Below, one piece after another: positions 25,713-33,503 of a DNA stretch of 34,519 bases (its first letter is position 1; the number at the start of each line of letters is the position of its first letter). A program made the translations under genes and the position numbers. The stretch covers positions 1-34,519 of the forward strand of contig JBIKLY010000024.1 of assembly GCA_044359525.1 (NCBI GenBank), written 5' to 3'. This DNA is from CAJBIL01 sp044359525. GTDB lineage: Bacteria; Pseudomonadota; Gammaproteobacteria; Burkholderiales; Rhodocyclaceae. Under the pieces are notes generated by a model. The model saw only the letters and a list, made by a program, of their open reading frames with translations. It was not told where the DNA came from and searched no databases.

Positions 25713-28556
25713 ATGAACGCCCCGACCCCTTCGCAGCTCGACACCACCTGCCCCCAGTTCGACGAACTGGCCGCACTGCTAGACGCGATCCTCGACGCCC
25801 CGTCGGAAATTGCCATCGTCGCCACCGATACCGATTTTTGCATCAACCGCTGCAACCCGATCGCCAGCAAGCTCTTCGGCCTGAGTATCGAACAGATCGT
25901 CGGGCGCAAGGTCACCGAGATCCACGACCAGATCGGTGTCGATAATCAGCGTTTCCACCGGGCCGTCGCACTGGCCATCGAGCACGGCGAATTCCGTTTT
26001 CCGCAAAAAATCCAGACCCCGGCTGGCGTGCACCATCACCTCGATTCCCGGCTGATTCCTTTGCACGGCAGAAGCGGCACCCTGCGTGGCTACATGCTAC
26101 TGGCGCGCGATGTGACGCTACTGGTCCACGCCGAAGACGCCCAGCGCAAGCTTGGCCGCGCCGTCGACCAGAGCCCGGTGGCCATCATCATCACCGACAC
26201 CCGGGGCATCATCGAATACGTCAATGCGCGTTTCACGCAAACCACCGGCTATAGCGCCGAAGAAGCTATCGGCCAACGCATGAACCTGGTCCGCTCGGGG
26301 CGAACGCCACAGGAAACCTATACCGATCTCTGGCAAACCATCGTCGCCGGCAAAGAGTGGACCGGCGAACTATACAACCGACGAAAAAATGGAGAACTCT
26401 ACTGGGACTCGGTACACATCATGCCGGTCATTGGCCCCGATGGTAGCGTCTCCCACTTTGTCAGCCTGCAGGAAGACATCACCGCGCGCAAACAATCCGA
26501 GCTGCGCATCAGCGAAAGCGAATCGCGCTTCCGTGCGATCTTCGACAATTCCCGCGACGGTATCGCACTGCTCGACAAGGACGGGCTGAACGTTTTCGTC
26601 AACCCGGCGTGCGCAGCGATGTTCGGATTCGACCAGATCAAGTCCATGCTCGGACGATCAGTGCTTGAAGTATTTACCCCGGCATTTCGCGAGATGGTGC
26701 GTGAAAACATCCACCGGCGCGCCACCAACCAGTCGGCGCCGACCGCTTACGAAGCGCGCGGCTTGCGCCGTGACGGCAGCGAACTGGATATCGAACTGCG
26801 CGTATCGACCTATGACCATCATGGCGAGCGCTACATTCTTGCGATGATTCGCGACATCAGCGCGCGCAAGCAGGATGAGGAAACCCTGCGACTGTGGGCG
26901 ACGGTATTTGAAAACAGCGGCGAAGCCGTAATGATTACTGACCCGGAAAACCGGATCGTTCTCGTCAACAAGGCGTTCAGTGAGATCAGCGGCTACGCAC
27001 CGGCCGAAGTCATCGGCCAGGACCCGCGCATGCTCGGCTCCGGCCGGCACGATCCGACTTTTTTTCAACAAATGTGGCAGGCACTGAAAAACGACCAGCA
27101 CTGGCAGGGCGAAATCTGGGATCGCCGAAAAAATGCGGAAATTTATCCCAAGTGGATGGGAATTACCGCGGTACGTGACGCGAGCGGCCAGCTCACCCAT
27201 TACGTCGCCATTTTCTCCGACATCAGCGAGCGCAAAGCGGCGCAGGACAAAATCGAGCACCTGGCGCACCACGATCCGCTGACCGGCCTGCCCAACCGCC
27301 TGCTGCTCTACGATCGCTTTGCGCAGGCAGTCGCCCACGCCGACCGCACGCACAGCAAGGTCGCCCTGCTCTTCCTCGACCTCGACCGTTTCAAGACGAT
27401 CAATGATTCGCTCGGCCACCCCGTTGGCGACAAACTCCTGCAGACGCTCGCCGGACGGCTTCAGGAGTGCATTCGCGATACCGACACGATCAGTCGCCAG
27501 GGCGGTGATGAGTTTGTCATCCTCGCCACCGAACTGCGCGACCCGGACACCGCCGCAGGCATTGCGCAAAAGATGCTCGAACAGGTAAGACAAACGGTAG
27601 ACATCGACGGCCACGCGCTGAATGCCTCGTTCTCGATCGGCATCAGCCTCTACCCGGACGACGGTGCCGACTTCGACACGCTGCTGCAAAAATCCGACAC
27701 GGCGATGTACCACGCCAAGGACGCCGGACGGAATGCCTATCGCTTCTTCACCCAACAAATGAACATCGACGCGCTAGAGCGCCTGCTGATCCAGAATCGG
27801 CTGCGCCGCGCCGTCGAGGAAAACGAGTTCATCCTGCACTACCAGCCGCAGATCGACCTGGCGAGCGGTCGCGTCGTCGGCGCTGAGGCCCTCGTGCGCT
27901 GGAACAACCCGGAGTTGGGCCTGGTCGGACCGACCCGCTTCATCCCGATTGCCGAGGAAAGCGGGCAAATTGTCGCGCTCGGCGAATGGGTGCTGTACGA
28001 AGCCTGCCGCCAGGCACAAGCCTGGCGGATTGCCGGCCTACCGGCGCTGACCATGGCGGTCAACGTTTCCGCGCTGCAGATCCAGCGCGGAAACTTCGTT
28101 GAAACGGTAATCGCCGCGCTATCCGCCAGCGGGCTCGACGCCGCCGGCCTGGAGCTCGAACTGACCGAATCGATCCTCATCCAGAATGTCGAAAAAACGC
28201 TGGAGACGGTACGCAAGCTGCAATCGCTCGGCATCAAGATCTCGATTGACGATTTCGGCACCGGCTATTCAAGCCTCTCCTACCTGAAGCGCTTCGCCAT
28301 CGACCGGATCAAGATCGACCGCTCATTCGTGCGCGACATTTCAAGCGATCCGGAAGACGCCGCGATTGTCCGCGCCATTATCCAGATGGCGCGCAGCCTG
28401 CACCTCACCACACTGGCCGAAGGCGCCGAAACGCAAGCGCAGGTCGACTTCCTGCGCGCAGAAGGCTGCGAAGAAGTACAGGGATTCTTCTACTCGCGGC
28501 CGCTGACCGCCGAAAACTTCGTCGAATTTCTCAGCGCCACTTCAAGGTCGGGTTAG
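25713..28556 (+). CDS. Soluble PAS4-GGDEF-EAL c-di-GMP turnover protein
   Basis: A 947-residue paralogue of the preceding gene without membrane segments, so likely cytoplasmic. Four PAS-like domains (about 20-135, 140-260, 270-385, 390-510) precede GGDEF (about 520-680) and EAL (about 695-940). The GGDEF motif is intact (597-601), with an I-site RDTD at 588-591. EAL (725-727), NVSALQI, ELTESIL, IDDFGTGYSS and KIDRSF are present, and the usual AEGVET is AEGAET. The last PAS-GGDEF-EAL block is strikingly like that of the upstream protein (shared SGRHD, QQMW, HWQGE, NRRKN-type and LAHHDPLT motifs), which suggests duplication. The start has no clear ribosome site. The stop codon lies inside a REP-like palindrome, so the last residues (TSRSG) are partly encoded by the repeat. 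Confidence 0.92.
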   Translation: MNAPTPSQLDTTCPQFDELAALLDAILDAPSEIAIVATDTDFCINRCNPIASKLFGLSIEQIVGRKVTEIHDQIGVDNQRFHRAVALAIEHGEFRFPQKIQTPAGVHHHLDSRLIPLHGRSGTLRGYMLLARDVTLLVHAEDAQRKLGRAVDQSPVAIIITDTRGIIEYVNARFTQTTGYSAEEAIGQRMNLVRSGRTPQETYTDLWQTIVAGKEWTGELYNRRKNGELYWDSVHIMPVIGPDGSVSHFVSLQEDITARKQSELRISESESRFRAIFDNSRDGIALLDKDGLNVFVNPACAAMFGFDQIKSMLGRSVLEVFTPAFREMVRENIHRRATNQSAPTAYEARGLRRDGSELDIELRVSTYDHHGERYILAMIRDISARKQDEETLRLWATVFENSGEAVMITDPENRIVLVNKAFSEISGYAPAEVIGQDPRMLGSGRHDPTFFQQMWQALKNDQHWQGEIWDRRKNAEIYPKWMGITAVRDASGQLTHYVAIFSDISERKAAQDKIEHLAHHDPLTGLPNRLLLYDRFAQAVAHADRTHSKVALLFLDLDRFKTINDSLGHPVGDKLLQTLAGRLQECIRDTDTISRQGGDEFVILATELRDPDTAAGIAQKMLEQVRQTVDIDGHALNASFSIGISLYPDDGADFDTLLQKSDTAMYHAKDAGRNAYRFFTQQMNIDALERLLIQNRLRRAVEENEFILHYQPQIDLASGRVVGAEALVRWNNPELGLVGPTRFIPIAEESGQIVALGEWVLYEACRQAQAWRIAGLPALTMAVNVSALQIQRGNFVETVIAALSASGLDAAGLELELTESILIQNVEKTLETVRKLQSLGIKISIDDFGTGYSSLSYLKRFAIDRIKIDRSFVRDISSDPEDAAIVRAIIQMARSLHLTTLAEGAETQAQVDFLRAEGCEEVQGFFYSRPLTAENFVEFLSATSRSG

Positions 28557-28583
28557 CGCAGCGTAACCCGACGAATACTTTTT
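28547..28583 (+). terminator. REP-like palindrome acting as terminator of the second GGDEF-EAL gene
   Basis: Arms gtcgggtta (28547-28555) and taacccgac (28564-28572) form a perfect nine-base-pair stem around gcgcagcg, followed by a T run at 28579-28583. The TAG stop codon (28554-28556) lies in the first arm and loop. The gtcgggtta/taacccgac core resembles interspersed repeats I recall from many beta- and gammaproteobacteria. It sits between convergent genes, as many such repeats do. Confidence 0.75.
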
Positions 28584-28599
28584 CCAGGTTGATCGCCGG

Positions 28600-30048
28600 T
28601 CAGGGCACCCACTCAATCCGCAAACCCGGCTCACCGGGCGCACAGGCAAAGCGGCAATCGACGCCAAGCATACCGATCCACGCCAGCTCATCGCCACACC
28701 ACAGGAAGGGCAAACGCTCGCGCTCCCAGGGCGGGATGGCGGCTTCCTGCAGCAAATTCCGGAGCGTTCGGCGCGGTCGCCGCGCATCCGGTTGCAGACG
28801 CTCACCGCCCGAACGAGCGACGATGCGCAATTCGCCGGCGGCAAGTTTTTCCCGACTCAGGCCTGCGGCGCTTGTCTCGCTAAAGCGCAACTCACCACCG
28901 GCCCACGGCAGCATCGCCTCCCCGCGCCAGTAAAGCGGCGCCACGGGAGCCGACGCCGGCACGGTGACCACATGCACTTCACCGCGATAGACATGCAACT
29001 GATGCCGACCGACACTGACGCAAGTCGCAGCCCCTGCCCGTTCGCTGGCCAGTTGGCGCAGCGCTTCACCCAGCCAGCGGGTATCCGGCGCCAGGCACCC
29101 GGCCAGGCGTAATTCATAGCGCAGCAGGTTGCGCGCCCGGGCAGTGGGCAGCGCCTTCAATCGCCCGATTTCAATCCGGCCGGCCGGCGCCGCAAGCAGA
29201 CGATCCGCTGCCGCGAGCTCGGCAAGCAACGCCGCGGCCTCGGCAAAATGCCCCGCAGCCCGCGCCAGCGCTGCATCGCTGCCGGGAAAACGGGCCGCCA
29301 GACGCGGCATCACTTCATGGCGCAGATAGTTGCGCCGAAAATGCGTATCGGCATTGCTCTCGTCATCGATCCACCGCAGATTGCGCGACGCGGCGTAGGC
29401 TTCCAGCACGCTGCGCGGCACATCGAGCAGCGGCCGGATCAGGCGCACACCTGAAGCCCCGTGCGGACGCTCGGCCAGCATGCCGGCCGCACCATCGACC
29501 CCGGCGCCGCGCAGCAGGTTGAGCAGCACGGTCTCGGCCTGGTCATCGCGGTGATGCGCCAGCGCCAGCCATTGCGTGCCATTCGCGTCTTTCGTTCCAC
29601 TCCCCCCGCATTCGTCAAACGCCGCATGCCGCAACGCCCGGGCGGCGGCCTCCAGCCCGCTGCCCGTATCGCGCGGCACCTCGACATGGCGCAAGGTCAG
29701 CGGAATGCCCAGGTCAGCACACAAGCCACGGCAAAAATCAGCCCATGAATCGGCGTTGGCGCTCAAGCCGTGATGCACGTGCAGCGCCGTGAGTTCGACG
29801 GAAAACGCAGCCGGCAAGGTCAGTTCGTGCAAGGCATGCAACAGCACCACCGAATCACGACCGCCGGACAGGGCGACGCACAAGCGCTCACCCGGCGTCA
29901 GCCGTGATTCAAAAAATCGAGCGAGGGATTGAAGCAGATGATCCGACAGCGCATCCGGATTTACGCCCGGACTGGCGCCCGACGTTGTACCCGAAGTTGT
30001 ACCCAACTGCGAGCGCTCAGCGGAGCGGCTGCTCTTTCGTGCGGCCAT
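28600..30048 (-). CDS. tilS: tRNA(Ile)-lysidine synthetase
   Basis: TilS converts C34 of the tRNA-Ile(CAU) anticodon to lysidine, so it reads AUA codons. The 482-residue protein has the PP-loop ATP site SGGRDS at 61-66, LHVHHGLS, and the typical LAHHRDDQAETVLLNLLRG. A central TilS substrate-binding domain follows, then the C-terminal domain (about 400-480, GGERLQPDARRPRRTLRNLL). The first 35 residues (MAARKSSRSAERSQLGTTSG and following) are low-complexity and include a four-residue duplication (GTTS twice) from a 12-bp tandem repeat at 29984-30007. The start overlaps accA by 32 bases, and no better ATG or GTG start is visible downstream before the conserved core. It converges on the GGDEF-EAL gene. 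Confidence 0.94.
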   Translation of the reverse strand: MAARKSSRSAERSQLGTTSGTTSGASPGVNPDALSDHLLQSLARFFESRLTPGERLCVALSGGRDSVVLLHALHELTLPAAFSVELTALHVHHGLSANADSWADFCRGLCADLGIPLTLRHVEVPRDTGSGLEAAARALRHAAFDECGGSGTKDANGTQWLALAHHRDDQAETVLLNLLRGAGVDGAAGMLAERPHGASGVRLIRPLLDVPRSVLEAYAASRNLRWIDDESNADTHFRRNYLRHEVMPRLAARFPGSDAALARAAGHFAEAAALLAELAAADRLLAAPAGRIEIGRLKALPTARARNLLRYELRLAGCLAPDTRWLGEALRQLASERAGAATCVSVGRHQLHVYRGEVHVVTVPASAPVAPLYWRGEAMLPWAGGELRFSETSAAGLSREKLAAGELRIVARSGGERLQPDARRPRRTLRNLLQEAAIPPWERERLPFLWCGDELAWIGMLGVDCRFACAPGEPGLRIEWVP

Positions 30049-30985
30049 AGGCCATCAGACGTTCAAAACGGGCTTCGAGCATTTCATCGGTAGACATTGC
30101 ACTCACCTGCTTCAGCGCATCCTGCAAGGCCTTTTTCAGGCTCTGCGCCATCGCCGCCGGGTCGCGGTGCGCGCCGCCCAGTGGCTCGCTGATGATCTTG
30201 TCGATCAGGCCCAGCGTTTTCAGGCGCGGCGCCGTAATCGCCATGGTCTCGGCGGCTTCGCTGGCTTTCTCGGCGCTCTTCCAGAGAATCGACGCGCAGC
30301 CTTCCGGCGAAATCACCGAGTAGGTCGAGTACTGCAGCATCTGCACCAGATCGCCGACGGCAATCGCCAGCGCGCCACCCGAGCCGCCCTCACCAATGAT
30401 CGTAACGATCACCGGCACCTTCAACTCGGTCAATACATAAAGATTGCGGCCAATCGCCTCGGACTGCCCGCGTTCCTCGGCATCGATGCCAGGATAAGCC
30501 CCTGGCGTATCGATAAACGTAAACACCGGAATCCCGAACTTCTCGGCCAGCTTCATCAGGCGCAGCGCCTTGCGATAGCCCTCGGGACGCGGCATGCCGA
30601 AATTGCGGAAAATCTTTTCCTTGGTATCGCGCCCCTTCTGATGGCCGATCACCATCACCGACTGACCGTTGAAACGCGCCAGCCCGCCGACAATGGCGTG
30701 ATCGTCAGAAAAAGCACGGTCGCCGTGCAACTCTTCAAAATCGGTAAAGATAAGCCCGAGGTAGTCGAGCGTATAGGGCCGTTGCGGATGCCGCGCCACC
30801 TGGCAAATCTGCCACGACGTGAGCTTGGCGTAGATGTCCTTGGTCAGCGTCTGACCTTTTTTTTCCAGGCGGCCAATCTCTTCCGAGATGTCGACGGCTG
30901 AATCATCCTGCGCGTAGCGCAGGGCCTCGATCTTGCCTTCAAGTTCGGCAATCGGCTGTTCAAAGTCCAGGAAACTGGTTTTCAT
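30017..30985 (-). CDS. accA: Acetyl-CoA carboxylase carboxyltransferase subunit alpha
   Basis: With AccD it transfers carboxyl from biotin to acetyl-CoA to give malonyl-CoA, the first step of fatty acid synthesis. The 322-residue protein starts MKTSFLDFEQPIAELEGKIE, the family N-terminus. It carries ARHPQRPYTLDYL, IGHQKGRDTKEKIFRNFGMP, FIDTPGAYPGIDAEERGQ, IGEGGSGGALAI, YSVISPEGCASILWK and SEPLGGAHRDP. The N-terminal linker has EALRYAQDDSAVD, whose DNA contains a short inverted repeat (30907-30923). No strong ribosome site is visible. A TAAAAT sequence (31015-31020, minus strand) could be the -10 box. Upstream DNA beyond 31036 is the hlyD relic, so the promoter region borders the rearranged segment. 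Confidence 0.96.
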   Translation of the reverse strand: MKTSFLDFEQPIAELEGKIEALRYAQDDSAVDISEEIGRLEKKGQTLTKDIYAKLTSWQICQVARHPQRPYTLDYLGLIFTDFEELHGDRAFSDDHAIVGGLARFNGQSVMVIGHQKGRDTKEKIFRNFGMPRPEGYRKALRLMKLAEKFGIPVFTFIDTPGAYPGIDAEERGQSEAIGRNLYVLTELKVPVIVTIIGEGGSGGALAIAVGDLVQMLQYSTYSVISPEGCASILWKSAEKASEAAETMAITAPRLKTLGLIDKIISEPLGGAHRDPAAMAQSLKKALQDALKQVSAMSTDEMLEARFERLMAYGRTKEQPLR

Positions 30986-31035
30986 CGAGCTCAGAGATAT
31001 TTGAAACGGCGCTCATTTTAACCGAAAGCCACCCG

Positions 31036-31172
31036 CCCTGCCCGTTCGGAAAAACATGCCCCCTACCGCTCTACCGTTATCTCTCCGCCTCATGCCAGGC
31101 CTTGCGCACCGGCGACAGCAGATACTCGGCCGCTGTTCTTGTGCCCGGAAGACTTTGCGCACTCGACTGCAT
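31036..31172. repeat. Direct repeat copy A (hlyD 3' end and flank)
   Basis: Aligns without gaps to 32062-32198 at a constant offset of 1026 bases, about 80% identical by eye, including a 28-base identical block (31085-31112 versus 32111-32138). Similarity stops abruptly at 31172/32198. Both copies have the same orientation and bracket the vapBC pair. Confidence 0.85.
31077..31172 (-). pseudogene. 3' relic of a HlyD-family adaptor gene
   Basis: The minus strand from 31172 reads MQSSAQSLPGTRTAAEYLLS followed by PVRKAWHEAER and a TAA stop. It closely matches the last residues of the complete adaptor at 32097-33503 (MQSSAEILLGTRTVAEYLLS then PVRKAWHEAGRER). Only 31 codons of the family C-terminus remain, and upstream of the shared ATG codon the sequence is unrelated. 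This is therefore the tail of a second, deleted hlyD-like gene, or a duplicated end. Reading frame and stop are preserved despite about 20% divergence. It lies just upstream of accA, on the same strand. It is not expected to make a functional product. Confidence 0.82.
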
Positions 31173-31268
31173 TGAATGGCTTTTTGTGTCTGTATGCCTT
31201 TAGTGTCAACTAAATTGGCAGCATGAACCCCGCCCTTTGGCAGACAAAAAACCAAGGGAAGCTCACAT

Positions 31269-31300
31269 ACCGGATGGTGCTGGCAGCTTTCCCATCCGGT
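31269..31300. promoter_or_regulatory. Inverted repeat upstream of vapBC promoter
   Basis: Perfect nine-base arms accggatgg (31269-31277) and ccatccggt (31292-31300) lie immediately before the -35 box. There is no T run after the hairpin, so it is not a terminator for plus-strand transcription. It may be an operator or a chance structure. The rest of 31173-31268 shows only a weak palindrome (TTAGT-GTCA-ACTAA at 31200-31213) and no gene. Confidence 0.4.
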
Positions 31301-31302
31301 GC

Positions 31303-31330
31303 TTGACCTGCTCCTTGGCTTTGCTATCAT
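31303..31330 (+). promoter_or_regulatory. Sigma-70 promoter of the VapBC-type operon
   Basis: TTGACC (31303-31308) and TATCAT (31325-31330), 16 bases apart, lie 30 bases before the antitoxin ATG. Each matches consensus at five of six positions. Confidence 0.65.
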
Positions 31331-31360
31331 CCACATATAGCACATACATAGGGATGATTT

Positions 31361-31591
31361 ATGGCTCAACTACATTGCTACGTTCCAGAAGCCCTTGCCC
31401 AGCAGGCACAACGCCGGGCAACGCAATCCGGCCTGAGTCTTTCTCGCTATCTGGCAGAACTGGTAAAACGCGACGCCAGCGTCGGCCCGACCTGGCCGGA
31501 AGGCTACTTTGACATCTTCGGAAAATGGGAGGGAGCTCCGCTGGAGCGCCCGGCACAACTGGATATGGAAGAGCGGCTAAAACTCAAATGA
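31361..31591 (+). CDS. vapB: VapB-type antitoxin (ribbon-helix-helix-like)
   Basis: A 76-residue protein. The N-terminal half (QLHCYVPEALAQQAQRRATQ, then SGLSLSRYLAELVKR, about residues 3-38) looks like a ribbon-helix-helix DNA-binding fold. The C-terminal part (WPEGYFDIFGKWEGAPLERP, then an acidic helix MEERLKLK) should wrap the toxin. VapB antitoxins neutralise the PIN ribonuclease and repress their own operon. AGGGAT lies about seven bases before the ATG. Its TGA overlaps the toxin ATG. The symbol is by type: RHH antitoxins of PIN toxins are also called FitA-like. The pair faces against the surrounding minus-strand genes, which fits independent acquisition. Confidence 0.82.
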   Translation: MAQLHCYVPEALAQQAQRRATQSGLSLSRYLAELVKRDASVGPTWPEGYFDIFGKWEGAPLERPAQLDMEERLKLK

Positions 31592-31992
31592 TTTATCTGC
31601 TTGATACCAACGTCTGCATCCATCTGCTTAACGGAAAAAACCCGATCATCCTGCAACGCTTTCGCCAATACGGCCCTGCAGACATCGCGTTATGCAGCAT
31701 GGTAAAGGCTGAGTTGCTCTCTGGCGCACGGCGCAGCCAGCGGATGGAAGCCAATCTGCAACTACTCAAGGCATTTTTTGCCCCATTGCAAAGCCTGTCT
31801 TTTAATGACGATTGCGCCGAACACTATGGTCAGATTCACGCCGACCTGCTCAGCCAAGGCAAGCCCATCGGCCCGAACGACACGCTAATCGCCGCCATTG
31901 CCCGCGCTCACGACGCCACTCTGGTCACGCACAACACCGCCGAGTTCAAGCGCGTACCGGGGTTACGAATGGAAGATTGGGAAATAGTGTGA
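31588..31992 (+). CDS. vapC: VapC-type PIN-domain ribonuclease toxin
   Basis: A 134-residue PIN-domain protein starting MIYLLDTNVCIHLLNGKNP. The acidic metal-binding residues are D6 (LLDTN), E42 (KAELLSGARRS) and D98 (GPNDTLIAAIA), with the late motif LVTHNTAEFKRVPGLRMEDW. This is the pattern of VapC/FitB toxins, Mg-dependent endoribonucleases that cut initiator tRNA or rRNA. The active site looks intact. I used the ATG at 31588 that overlaps the antitoxin stop by four bases (ATGA). An in-frame upstream start at 31525 lies inside the antitoxin and is unlikely. The 104 bases after it hold no gene and run into repeat copy B. Confidence 0.92.
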   Translation: MIYLLDTNVCIHLLNGKNPIILQRFRQYGPADIALCSMVKAELLSGARRSQRMEANLQLLKAFFAPLQSLSFNDDCAEHYGQIHADLLSQGKPIGPNDTLIAAIARAHDATLVTHNTAEFKRVPGLRMEDWEIV

Positions 31993-32061
31993 CAGCGCGC
32001 ACCGGAGAACTGTCGTAACAACTGATCGAGACCCGCTGATTGCCAGTGAGCGTGTAACCAT

Positions 32062-32198
32062 CCCTGCTCATTCAGAAAACACCGCCCCCCGCCGCCCTAC
32101 CGCTCGCGCCCCGCCTCATGCCAGGCCTTGCGCACCGGTGACAGCAGATACTCCGCCACCGTCCTTGTCCCCAGCAGAATCTCCGCACTCGACTGCAT
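32062..32198. repeat. Direct repeat copy B (hlyD 3' end and flank)
   Basis: Partner of 31036-31172, in the same orientation. It contains the last 34 codons and stop of the complete hlyD-like gene plus 35 bases of downstream sequence. Confidence 0.85.
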
Positions 32199-33503
32199 CC
32201 CCGCGCTGAGCGGAAACTTCTCGCCGTCCATCTCCAGACGCATCGCCTTGAGCGTGACCAGCGCCTTGTAGAGCATTGGCTGATTCTTCGCCGGCGCCTT
32301 GTCGCCCGGGGTGTTGCCGTTGCCCGTATTGCCATCCGCCGAGTCGGCGCTGACGTGTTCTACGACGCCCTCAACCATGCCGTACTTCTGGAACGGGAAG
32401 GCGGCGAACTTGAGCTTGACCGGCAGCCCCTGCCGCACGAAGCCGATATCCTCGTTGCTCACCCACACTTCGGCGCGTAGCGTTTCTTCCTTCGGCACCA
32501 GCGTCAGCAATACCGTGCCGGGCTGCACGACGGTGCCGGTCGAATGGGTGGCGAGATCCTTGACGATGCTCTCCTGTGTCGCTTTCAGCTCAAGCAATTC
32601 CTTGCGATGCGCCTGCTTGGTCGCCTCCTGCGCGAGCTTGTCGAAAGCGCCCTGTGTTTCATTACGCTCGCTGTAGAGCTGGCGGCGGTAGTCGGATTCG
32701 ATCTGCGCGAGTTTCTTCTCGGACTGCGCCATGCTGGCTCTCGCCGATTCGATCAGGTGCGCCTGTGTCTTGAGCTCCTGTTCCTTCTCGATACGCTCGC
32801 GTTTCTTGTCGCTGGCCATGAGGCTGCCGGCGAAGCCGTCTTTGGCGAGCTTGGCGAAGGCTTTGTCCTGTTCCTGGTAGTGCGGCAAGGTCTCATCGAG
32901 TTTGGCCTGCACCTGCTGCGCTGAGGCGAGTTCGGCGCGGGCCTTGGCGAGGCGGCTGCGTTCTTCGGCCAGCGCGGCTTCGAGCGCGTTGCGGTTGGCG
33001 TGGTACTGGGCGGCGACTTCGCCGGCCAGGGCTGCGGGGTCGGCGGCTTCCGGGGCAAACGGCTTGCCCGAGAGTTCGCCGTCGATGCGGCGCAGGGTCA
33101 GGCGTTTGCGCTGGTAGTCGGCGTCGATTGATCGGGCGTCGGCTTCGCTGATCAGCGTATCCATGCGCATCAGCACCTGCCCGGCGTGCACGGTCTCGCC
33201 CTCGCGCACCAGGATTTCCTTGACGATGCCGGCATCGGCCGGCTGGACGATCTTGAGGTAGCTCTGCGGGATCAGCTTGCCTTCGGCGACGGCGACGATG
33301 TCGAGGCGACCGAGCAAGGCCCACAGGATGAGCAGCACGAGCAGGGTAAGCAGCAGCCAGAGCACCTTGCGCCCGAGCGGGTTGGGCGAGGCTTGCTGCA
33401 GGCGCAGGAGGGGTGGGGAGAAGTCGTGGTAGTCGGGGTCGGCGACGGTGAAGGTGGGGAGTTTCATTTTGCGGGTATCGGGTTTCTCTGGTGGACGAAT
33501 CAT
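32097..33503 (-). CDS. hlyD: HlyD-family type I secretion periplasmic adaptor
   Basis: A 468-residue membrane fusion protein that would link an inner-membrane ABC exporter to an outer-membrane TolC-like channel. The cytoplasmic N-terminus (1-45) is followed by a membrane segment at about 48-65 (VLWLLLTLLVLLILWALL). Next is the lipoyl half-motif GRLDIVAVAEGKLIPQSYLK and GIVKEILVREGETVHAGQVL. A long alpha-hairpin (about 150-330) contains LAEERSRLAKARAELASAQQ and related heptads. The beta-barrel region has THSTGTVVQPGTVLLTLVP, and the C-terminus is RTVAEYLLSPVRKAWHEAG. The ATG at 33503 overlaps the GNAT toxin stop (ATGA). A second in-frame ATG at 33467 (MKLPTFTVADPD) is an alternative. No ABC exporter, TolC or cargo gene is in the window, so it appears orphaned here. 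Its last codons are duplicated at 31077-31172. Confidence 0.9.
   Translation of the reverse strand: MIRPPEKPDTRKMKLPTFTVADPDYHDFSPPLLRLQQASPNPLGRKVLWLLLTLLVLLILWALLGRLDIVAVAEGKLIPQSYLKIVQPADAGIVKEILVREGETVHAGQVLMRMDTLISEADARSIDADYQRKRLTLRRIDGELSGKPFAPEAADPAALAGEVAAQYHANRNALEAALAEERSRLAKARAELASAQQVQAKLDETLPHYQEQDKAFAKLAKDGFAGSLMASDKKRERIEKEQELKTQAHLIESARASMAQSEKKLAQIESDYRRQLYSERNETQGAFDKLAQEATKQAHRKELLELKATQESIVKDLATHSTGTVVQPGTVLLTLVPKEETLRAEVWVSNEDIGFVRQGLPVKLKFAAFPFQKYGMVEGVVEHVSADSADGNTGNGNTPGDKAPAKNQPMLYKALVTLKAMRLEMDGEKFPLSAGMQSSAEILLGTRTVAEYLLSPVRKAWHEAGRER

Noticed and set aside
30895..30930. RYAQDD peptide and a CCTGCGC-GTA-GCGCAGG dyad in the AccA N-terminal linker
   Set aside because: The dyad is real but short, stays in frame and falls in a naturally variable linker. 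There is not enough to call an inserted repeat.
31013..31369. Minus-strand 118-codon frame between accA and vapB
   Set aside because: It runs out of frame through the hlyD relic. The in-frame reading (31077-31172) explains the conserved part better.
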